Below, piece after piece: positions 58,122-64,000 of a stretch of 64,000 nt of DNA (positions are counted from its first letter, which is position 1; every line of letters begins with the position of its first letter). The position numbers and the translations under genes are program-made. The notes below the pieces were generated by a model. It did not search any database and was not told the origin of the DNA. It saw only the letters and a program-made list of their open reading frames with translations. Origin of the DNA: Aurantiacibacter rhizosphaerae (lineage in GTDB: Bacteria; Pseudomonadota; Alphaproteobacteria; Sphingomonadales; Sphingomonadaceae). The DNA lies in assembly GCF_009807005.1 (NCBI RefSeq), contig NZ_WUBR01000001.1, positions 1,426,001-1,490,000 of the forward strand, written 5' to 3'.

Positions 58122-59131
58122 CGCGCAATGCTCCAGACAGTGTCACCCTTGGCAACACGCAGCAATTCCGCCGCCTGCGCATCGATGGCGACATCATCTC
58201 CGCGCAGCTCTCGCGCGCCATAGCAGCAGCGAAAATCGGCGAACTGACCCGCGGCGATCAGGGCCTTTTCCCCCTTCTCCAAAGTCGCATCCACAACCGT
58301 GCCACGATGCGCATTGGCGATGGATTTTACCTTGTCGGTATCGGCCAGCATCGTGGGGCCGCCATCGAAAATATCGACATATCCCTGATAGGAATATCCC
58401 TCGTCCTGCAACATGCGCATCGCGGCGCGGCCGCTGGGATGGGGCAGGCCAATTACCTTGCGCGCTTCTTCATCCAGCATGGCGATATAGACGGGGTGTT
58501 TCGGCATCAGGTCGGCGATGAACTGGTTGCCGTGGACGGCGTTGAATTCGTCCGCTTCCTGAAAGCTCATGCCGAAGAACTTGCCGCCGATGGCATCCCA
58601 GAAGGGCGATCCGCCGCGCTCGTCTATGATGCCCCGCAATTCGGCCAGAATCCGTTCGCCAAAACGGTGGCGATGGGCGGCGATGAACAGGTATCGGCTG
58701 CGTGCCAACAGCAGGCCGAGCCCGCCCGCCCGCTCTCCTGGATGCAGGAACAATCCGCCCACTTCGCTGGTGCCGCCAAGATCGTTGGAAAGGCTCAGCA
58801 GTTCGGCCTCCACCGTCAGGTCCAGTTCCTTGGAATACTGCGTCAACTTGCCGATGCGATAGGAATAGAAGGGGTATTGATGGCCCACCGCCGTGAACAA
58901 TTGGCAGGTGCCACGCACATCGCCGGTTTCCGTGTTTTCCAGCACCAGCACGAAGGTTTCGCCCACGATATCGTCGCCCTCACGGGTGAACGCGGCTTCG
59001 GACCCTTCCAGCTTGCTGATGAGCGAATTGCGATCGGGCGGCAGGTTTGTGAAGCCGCCACCGGTCAGTTTCGCCATCTCGTACAGATACTGCAGATCGT
59101 CGCTCGCGGCAGGACGGATTACAAAGCTCAT
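58118..59131 (-). CDS. astA: Arginine N-succinyltransferase
   Basis: A 337-residue cytosolic acyltransferase that transfers a succinyl group from succinyl-CoA to L-arginine, the first step of the AST pathway. Family phrases are GGFTNLPPDRNSLISKL near residue 27, the central FYSYRIGKLTQYSKEL, SEVGGLFLHPGERAGGLGLLLARSRYLF and YVDIFDGGPTM near residue 265. All are at positions usual for AstA, whose length is about 340. The ATG at 59131 overlaps the upstream gene's stop, and its own stop overlaps astB. Being one polypeptide, it is the single-subunit form. Confidence 0.93.
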   Translation of the reverse strand: MSFVIRPAASDDLQYLYEMAKLTGGGFTNLPPDRNSLISKLEGSEAAFTREGDDIVGETFVLVLENTETGDVRGTCQLFTAVGHQYPFYSYRIGKLTQYSKELDLTVEAELLSLSNDLGGTSEVGGLFLHPGERAGGLGLLLARSRYLFIAAHRHRFGERILAELRGIIDERGGSPFWDAIGGKFFGMSFQEADEFNAVHGNQFIADLMPKHPVYIAMLDEEARKVIGLPHPSGRAAMRMLQDEGYSYQGYVDIFDGGPTMLADTDKVKSIANAHRGTVVDATLEKGEKALIAAGQFADFRCCYGARELRGDDVAIDAQAAELLRVAKGDTVWSIAR

Positions 59132-60351
59132 AATGCGTCTCCGGTAGCGAGGCGATGCAGGACAATTGCGGAAAGCTGGGCACGCTCTGTCAAAGAGGGG
59201 GCGATCATGAATTCATCCGGCGAATGGATCTTGCCGCCGCGCACGCCCATCGTATCCACCACGGGCACGTGATTGGCCGCGATATTGTTGCCATCGCAAA
59301 CGCCGCCCGTGCTCTGCCAGCCGATGGTCTGGCCCAGTGCCGCGCCCGTATCGCGCACAAGATCGAACAGTTTTTGCGCTGTATCGTCCACCGGCTTTGG
59401 CGGGCGCGAGATGCCGCCGTGCTTGGTGATTTCAAGATCGTGCTGCTTGGCAAGCTCTGCAATCAGGTGATCGAGGCTGGCAGCAAATTCCTCTGCTGCC
59501 TGCGTCGTCTTGGGGCGGGTATTGAAGCGCAGGATCGCATGATCGGGCACCACATTATTGGCCGCGCCGCCTTCTATCTTCGCCGGGTTTATTGGCAGAT
59601 TGGCGTGCTGCATCGCCTTCAGGCGAACGGCGCAATCGGCTGCGGCGACAACGGCATTGCGGCCATCCTGCGGATTGCGGCCTGCATGTGCGCTTTGGCC
59701 AGTGAAGGTGAGCGTGTAATTCCCGCTACCCCCGCGTGCATGGGCCAACGTGCCATCGGGCAGGGCGCTGGGTTCATAGGTGAGGGCGGCAAACTTGCCC
59801 TGCGCCAGCCTGTCAATCAGCGGGGCGGAGGATAGCGAGCCTGTTTCCTCGTCCGAATTGATCATCACGTCATAGCCGATATTGGCCGCCGCATCGCTGC
59901 GTTCCAGCGCCATCAGCGCCTCTGCAATAACAGCGATGCCGCCCTTCATATCCGCCGTGCCGGGGCCGTTCAGAATGTCGTCGTCCAGCCAGGTGAGCGA
60001 TTGAAACGGATGGCTGGCGGGGAACACGGTATCCATGTGGCCGGTCAGCAAGAAGCGGCGCTCAGCCTCTGACCGGATGGAGCAGACCAGGTGCCTGCCA
60101 TGCGATTTTTCAACCTCGTTGCCATCTGCATCCACCACGCTGACAGGTGCGGGATCATGCAGGGTGACTTCGCCGGGCAGCGCCGAGAACGCTTGCGACA
60201 AGGCATCCGCCATGCGGGCAAGGCCACCCAGATTATCGGTGCCGGAATTGATCGCCGCCCATTCCTGAGTGCGGGAAAGCATGCGCTGCTGGTCGATATT
60301 GGCGACGAGGTCGCGCTCGATCTGGGAAAGTGGTTGCATATCAAACCGCAT
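59128..60351 (-). CDS. M20-family metallohydrolase
   Basis: A 407-residue peptidase-fold enzyme of the ArgE/DapE/CPG2 group. The zinc-binding motif HMDTVFP is near residue 105, GPGTADMKGG near 130, and INSDEETGS near 165; ANNVVPDHAILRFNTRP leads into the dimerisation domain. The late histidine lies in GGKIHSPDEF near residue 380. It hydrolyses an amide bond next to a carboxylate. In the AST context it could remove a succinyl or acyl group from an amino acid, doing the job of AstE, though that assignment is inference. It starts the unit with astA and astB, each overlapping by 4 bases. ATG codons at 60351 and 60339 are possible starts. Confidence 0.85.
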   Translation of the reverse strand: MRFDMQPLSQIERDLVANIDQQRMLSRTQEWAAINSGTDNLGGLARMADALSQAFSALPGEVTLHDPAPVSVVDADGNEVEKSHGRHLVCSIRSEAERRFLLTGHMDTVFPASHPFQSLTWLDDDILNGPGTADMKGGIAVIAEALMALERSDAAANIGYDVMINSDEETGSLSSAPLIDRLAQGKFAALTYEPSALPDGTLAHARGGSGNYTLTFTGQSAHAGRNPQDGRNAVVAAADCAVRLKAMQHANLPINPAKIEGGAANNVVPDHAILRFNTRPKTTQAAEEFAASLDHLIAELAKQHDLEITKHGGISRPPKPVDDTAQKLFDLVRDTGAALGQTIGWQSTGGVCDGNNIAANHVPVVDTMGVRGGKIHSPDEFMIAPSLTERAQLSAIVLHRLATGDAL

Positions 60352-60493
60352 TACGCCTCAGGCCGCGCAATGCAACACAGTGGCCATTCTTGTCGCCCTG
60401 TCTTTCGTGCCTGCCAGGGCGCGCTGGCATGCTTAACGAAGTGCTAGGTCCTTTGCCGTAAACGCGCAGGCTGACGTCAAACCAGGACAAGCA

Positions 60494-60916
60494 ATGCCGG
60501 CAGCGGATACGAAATCGAGGGCCAGTGTGCGCGAAACAGTGATGTTGCGCGCCAAGGTCGTCGATTCGCGCGGCACGCATGAAGCACAGATTTCCGACAT
60601 CAGCTCGCATGGAATGCTCGGCACGATGGCCAACCCGCCAGAGCGCGGGGAATTCATCAGCGTGCATTTTCCGGGTCAGGAACTGGGCGGGCAGGTGCGC
60701 TGGGTCAACGGGCGGAAATTCGGCGTTTACCTGCGCGAACGCGTTGACGCCAAATCCCTCACCAGCGGCAGACGGCAGGCGCGGAAGGCCGTCACTCCGG
60801 CTGTGCCGCAACCTGCGGAGGAGATGTCGCTAAAGTCGATGATCATCACTTACAGCGTGCTATGCCTTACGGCGCTTTCCGCCGCCTATCTGATCGTGAC
60901 CTACATTATTCTCTAG
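60494..60916 (+). CDS. PilZ-domain protein with C-terminal membrane helix
   Basis: A predicted 140-residue protein. Residues 10-85 form a PilZ-like domain: RASVRETVMLRAKV carries arginines in the RxxxR region and AQISDISSHGML matches the DxSxxG motif, which together bind cyclic-di-GMP in the family. The rest of the beta barrel has GGQVRWVNGRKFGVYL. A linker follows, and a transmembrane helix lies at about residues 117-138 (MIITYSVLCLTALSAAYLIV). A membrane-tethered PilZ receptor could act on envelope or motility functions. The stop at 60916 overlaps the convergent rsmA stop region by 4 bases. The start is supported by position after GCAATG, with no strong ribosome binding site. Confidence 0.82.
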   Translation: MPAADTKSRASVRETVMLRAKVVDSRGTHEAQISDISSHGMLGTMANPPERGEFISVHFPGQELGGQVRWVNGRKFGVYLRERVDAKSLTSGRRQARKAVTPAVPQPAEEMSLKSMIITYSVLCLTALSAAYLIVTYIIL

Positions 60917-61731
60917 GGCGTCAGCACGCGGGCAAGAGCCACGAATTCCTCGATCGACAATGTTTCCGCACGGCGCGTAGGGTCAATCTCGCAGGCGTTC
61001 AGGGCGTCCAGCGCGCCGGGCAGGGCTTTCAGGCTCTGGCGCAGCATCTTACGGCGCTGACCGAAAGCGGCCTCCGTCAGCCGTTCCAGCACCTTGGCAG
61101 AAACGCCTTCCGGCGCCGCGCGAGGCTCCACATGCACGATGGCGCTCATCACCTTGGGTGGCGGGGTGAAGGCACTGCGATGCACCTTCATCGCCAGTTT
61201 TGGGGTGGCGCGCCATTGAGCCAGCACGGACAGACGGCCATAGGCACTGCTGCCGGGCTTTGCGACGATACGCTGGGCAACCTCTTGCTGGAACATCAGC
61301 GTCAGGCTGGTCCACGCAGGTGGCCATGTTTCGCCGCCCATCCAACGGGTGAACAGCAGGGTGCCGATATTATAAGGCAGGTTGGCGGCCACGGCGAAGG
61401 GTTCGCCCATCAGATCGGTGTGATCCAGTTTCAGGGCATCATCTTCCAGCACGCGCAGCTTGCCGGGAAAGGCTTCCTCCACCTGTGCAAGGGCAGGGAT
61501 GCAGCGCGAATCGCGCTCTATCGCGGTGACGCGGGCACCCGCGCGCAGCAGGGCGCGGGTCAGGCCGCCGGGGCCGGGGCCGATTTCCAGCACGGCCTTG
61601 TCTGCCAGATCATCGGGGATAGCGGCGATGCGATTCAGCAATTGCTCGTCAAACAGGAAGTTCTGGCCCAGCGCCTTGCTGGCAGACAGGCCATGCGTCG
61701 CGATCACTTCGCGTAAGGGAGGAAGGCTCAC
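60913..61731 (-). CDS. rsmA: 16S rRNA (adenine1518-N6/adenine1519-N6)-dimethyltransferase
   Basis: A 272-residue enzyme (KsgA) that dimethylates two adjacent adenosines near the 3' end of 16S rRNA during small-subunit assembly. The SAM-binding motif EIGPGPGGLTRALL is near residue 46, and the catalytic NLPYNIGT is near residue 113. The C-terminal helical domain includes AFTPPPKVMSAIVHVEP and QRRKMLRQSLK. The GTG start overlaps the pdxA stop (61728-61731). The order surA-pdxA-rsmA is the conserved arrangement known in many proteobacteria, so the genes are an operon. Confidence 0.96.
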   Translation of the reverse strand: MSLPPLREVIATHGLSASKALGQNFLFDEQLLNRIAAIPDDLADKAVLEIGPGPGGLTRALLRAGARVTAIERDSRCIPALAQVEEAFPGKLRVLEDDALKLDHTDLMGEPFAVAANLPYNIGTLLFTRWMGGETWPPAWTSLTLMFQQEVAQRIVAKPGSSAYGRLSVLAQWRATPKLAMKVHRSAFTPPPKVMSAIVHVEPRAAPEGVSAKVLERLTEAAFGQRRKMLRQSLKALPGALDALNACEIDPTRRAETLSIEEFVALARVLTP

Positions 61732-62693
61732 GCCAGCGCCGCCCTTCGCGCGGCGATTTCGCCGGCCATGCGGATCGCGGCAATCATCGCATTCGGGCGA
61801 GCGATGCCCTTTCCGGCGATATCAAAAGCCGTGCCGTGATCGGGCGAGGTGCGCACCACCGGCAGGCCCAGCGTGACATTCACGCCTTCATCGAAATCCA
61901 GCGTTTTCAAGGGCACCAGCGCCTGATCGTGATACATCGCGATCGCCACGTCATAGCTGTCGCGCTTGTGCGGGGCAAACAGCGTATCGGCAGGATGGGG
62001 GCCGGTGGCGTCGATGCCTTCGCCGCGCAATTGCGCAATGGCTGGCGCGATGATGTCTATCTCCTCCCGGCCCATTCGCCCGTCCTCACCCGCATGGGGG
62101 TTCAGCCCGGCAATGGCGATGCGCGGCTGCGCGATGCCGAAATCTGTGTGCATGGCCCGCGCGACAATGCGCGTGCGCTCAACAATAAGATCGATGCTCA
62201 ACCGGGTTGGCACTTCTGCCAGCGCGCAATGCACCGTCATGGGGACGGTGCGCAGCGATGGCCCGGCCAGCATCATCACGGCATCGTCTCGCGGCGCATC
62301 GCAGGCATCGGCGCAAAATTCGGTCTGGCCGACGAAGGTATCGTCCACTGCGAAAATCGCCGACTTGGCCACGGGGGCCGTCACCACGCCTGCCGCTTGC
62401 CCCTCGCGAACCATGTCGAGCGCCTGCACCAGCGCGGCACGGGCCTGCAGGGCACCTTCTCTGGTCGGTGTGCCGGGCGTGTAGGCGCCAGCGCCCTCGA
62501 CGTTGACGACCAGATTATCGGGTATGGCGATGCCCAGCTTGCGCGCCGCCTGCGGCAGAACATCGCCGCCGCTGCACACCACGAACGGGGGAAGATCAAG
62601 CTCGTCCCGGCGAGACCATGCTTCCAGAACAAGTTCCGGACCGACCCCCGCCGGGTCGCCGATGGTGACGGCAAGCGGCAGGGGCTGCGTCAT
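61728..62693 (-). CDS. pdxA: 4-hydroxythreonine-4-phosphate dehydrogenase
   Basis: A 321-residue cytosolic enzyme of pyridoxal-5'-phosphate synthesis that oxidises 4-phosphohydroxythreonine with NAD+. It starts PLAVTIGDPAGVGPEL. Metal and substrate ligands are visible as histidines in TVHCAL near residue 155, AGLNPHAGEDG near 195 and FAPHKRDSYDVAIAMYHDQ near 260; the C-terminal motif is VVRTSPDHGTAFDIAGKG. These match PdxA in order and spacing. It lies 5 bases after surA and overlaps rsmA. Confidence 0.96.
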   Translation of the reverse strand: MTQPLPLAVTIGDPAGVGPELVLEAWSRRDELDLPPFVVCSGGDVLPQAARKLGIAIPDNLVVNVEGAGAYTPGTPTREGALQARAALVQALDMVREGQAAGVVTAPVAKSAIFAVDDTFVGQTEFCADACDAPRDDAVMMLAGPSLRTVPMTVHCALAEVPTRLSIDLIVERTRIVARAMHTDFGIAQPRIAIAGLNPHAGEDGRMGREEIDIIAPAIAQLRGEGIDATGPHPADTLFAPHKRDSYDVAIAMYHDQALVPLKTLDFDEGVNVTLGLPVVRTSPDHGTAFDIAGKGIARPNAMIAAIRMAGEIAARRAALA

Positions 62694-62698
62694 CCGGA

Positions 62699-64000
62699 TC
62701 AGTCGTATTCGATCACCGCATCGCGGCGAAGGTCACGCAAGTAACGCTGTGCACGGCGGTTAACGCGCTCGTCCTCCAGCTGGGCCATGATCTGGTCAGA
62801 ACTGGGGCCAGCGGTTTCCTGCGGATCGTCGCGTCCACACAGCATCAGCACGCGGATGCCTTCGCTCATGTCGCCAAAGGGCGGCGTGGTTTCACCGATG
62901 TTGAGGTTCAGCAGAATGCTTTGCAGGGCTTCAGGCAACTGTCGCACGCTGATTTCATCATTGTCGACCGTGGATGCACCGATGGCGGCTGCGCGCATGT
63001 TGGCATCGCCGCAACCGTTCATGGTGCTGACCGCCTGGATGAAGGAAGAGCCGCGCTCCTCCGCCTCTGCAGGTGAAATGCCTTCGGGGAAGGCGATGCT
63101 GATCTGTTTCAGGCTGAGGAGGGCATCGCGCGGGTCGGCCATGCCGATCTGGCGCTGATCAATCATCAGCAGGATGGAATAGCCGCCGGGAATCTCCAGC
63201 GGGCCAACCAGCTGGCCGGGCGTCATCTGCTTTGCCGCGGCTTCCAGCGTGGGCTGCTGCAACTGCTCCAGCCGGATCCAGCCCAGATCACCGCCAACGA
63301 TGGCGCTGGATGCCTGCGAATACTGGCGCGCATAGGCCACGAAGCTGCCGCCAGCGCGCAATTGTTCGATGATCTGGCCGGCATTGGCCACCACCTGATC
63401 GCGGTTGGCGCTGTTGGCTGCCAGGAAGATTTCGCCCAGCCTGTATTCCGTGGTGCCGCGCGATGCCTGCAACCGTTCAAAAAGCTCGTTCACTTCGCCT
63501 TCGGAAACATTCACGAAAGGCTGCACGTTGCGGCGCAGCAGCCGATCCCAGGCAAGCTCTCCCTGGATCTGGCGCTTGATGGAGCGCGCGGAGGAGCCGA
63601 TGGATGTAAGGTAGGCGTTCAACTGTTCCGCAGTCATGCCCCGGCCTTCTTGCGCAAACCGTTCGTAGGCGGCTTCCACCTCTTCGTTGGTGACGGCCAT
63701 GTCCTGCGCGGCGGCTTCCTGCACCTGCAGTGTCTCATCGATCAGGTTGCGCAGTACCTGCAGGCGCAGACGCTGAATTTCCTCAGGCGGAAGCTGGCCT
63801 TCCTGCGCGGAAAGGATCAGGCCGACGCGGTGATCCACATCGGTGCCGGTGATGACGGCGCCGTTCACGCGCGCGGTGGCGCGGCGGATGTTGGGATCGG
63901 CAGGCTCCACGATGAAAGAAATGTCATCGGGCAGGTTGAAGGCATCAGAACCTGCGACCTGCACCCCTTGGGCCTGCGCAGTTCCGGCAAGCATGACAGC
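62699..64000 (-). CDS. surA: Periplasmic chaperone/peptidylprolyl isomerase (5' end beyond window)
   Basis: At least 433 residues of a SurA protein; the upstream end of the signal peptide lies beyond the window, which shows only its final AVMLAGTAQAQG-like part. The N-terminal chaperone domain covers about residues 30-175 of the visible part (RVNGAVITGTDVDHRVGLIL and LRNLIDETLQVQEAA). The first parvulin-type rotamase domain follows from YRLGEIFLAA to ILLMIDQRQ, with GGDLGWIRLEQL, and the second is a degenerate domain to about residue 400. SurA escorts outer-membrane beta-barrel proteins to BamA, in keeping with the many TonB-type receptors of such bacteria. It is the first gene visible of the surA-pdxA-rsmA operon. 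An upstream lptD is expected but not seen. Confidence 0.92.
   Translation of the reverse strand, partial: AVMLAGTAQAQGVQVAGSDAFNLPDDISFIVEPADPNIRRATARVNGAVITGTDVDHRVGLILSAQEGQLPPEEIQRLRLQVLRNLIDETLQVQEAAAQDMAVTNEEVEAAYERFAQEGRGMTAEQLNAYLTSIGSSARSIKRQIQGELAWDRLLRRNVQPFVNVSEGEVNELFERLQASRGTTEYRLGEIFLAANSANRDQVVANAGQIIEQLRAGGSFVAYARQYSQASSAIVGGDLGWIRLEQLQQPTLEAAAKQMTPGQLVGPLEIPGGYSILLMIDQRQIGMADPRDALLSLKQISIAFPEGISPAEAEERGSSFIQAVSTMNGCGDANMRAAAIGASTVDNDEISVRQLPEALQSILLNLNIGETTPPFGDMSEGIRVLMLCGRDDPQETAGPSSDQIMAQLEDERVNRRAQRYLRDLRRDAVIEYD

Noticed and set aside
1-64000. Mobile elements, tRNA or rRNA genes and attachment sites
   Set aside because: Scanning by eye showed no transposase, integrase, tRNA cloverleaf or rRNA sequence; base composition is even across the window, giving no sign of recent transfer.

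Overview
The window looks like chromosomal DNA of a Sphingomonadales bacterium, most probably Erythrobacteraceae (Erythrobacter/Altererythrobacter type). The reasons are a high and even G+C content, a circularly permuted two-piece ssrA gene of the alphaproteobacterial kind, a LOV-HTH protein of the EL222 type, a surA-pdxA-rsmA operon, an astBA pair, and many secreted quinoproteins next to a TonB-dependent receptor. I saw no tRNA, rRNA, transposase, integrase, phage gene or CRISPR array. Genes are tightly packed, many with 4-bp stop/start overlaps.

Layout. 1-2171: end of an envelope-polysaccharide region (GT4 glycosyltransferase, UDP-glucose dehydrogenase). 2406-3664: a LuxR-type regulator, a leader with two inverted repeats, and a long gene-free stretch. 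3631-7403: three-subunit molybdenum hydroxylase (Mo, FAD and 2Fe-2S subunits) with a strong terminator. 7607-9758: secreted trio (DUF6152, an unnamed secreted family, SMP-30-like propeller). 9765-14526: probable catabolic island (two MetE-like methyltransferase-fold proteins, VOC protein, CaiB/BaiF CoA-transferase, divergent citrate-synthase-fold lyase). 14636-23173: secreted propeller-amidohydrolase, TetR regulator, TonB receptor, alpha/beta hydrolase, MFS transporter. 23303-24090: LOV-HTH photoreceptor and an unassigned structured element. 24127-48698: periplasmic oxidation region with five PQQ-type dehydrogenases, two esterases, a second DUF6152 protein, four further members of the unnamed secreted family, paired small membrane proteins, small cytochromes c, a HupE/UreJ-like membrane protein, a flavin monooxygenase and a secreted VOC lipoprotein. 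48795-64000: mostly housekeeping and metabolism (glycerate kinase, hydroxyacid dehydrogenase, LigE-like GST, ketopantoate-reductase-like protein, NUDIX, TPM/LemA cluster, MscL, ssrA, small membrane proteins, arginine succinyltransferase genes, PilZ protein, rsmA-pdxA-surA).

How it may work together (inference). The TonB receptor, secreted hydrolases and esterases, quinoproteins and cytochromes form a plausible outer-membrane-to-periplasm route that imports, de-esterifies and oxidises complex alcohols or aldehydes. The Mo hydroxylase, FAD monooxygenase, LigE-like GST, CoA-transferase and lyase could continue the work in the cytoplasm. No PQQ biosynthesis gene is present, so the cofactor must be made elsewhere or imported. 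The substrate cannot be read from the sequence. The least described component is the unnamed secreted family: five copies here, three of them in one operon with a quinoprotein.
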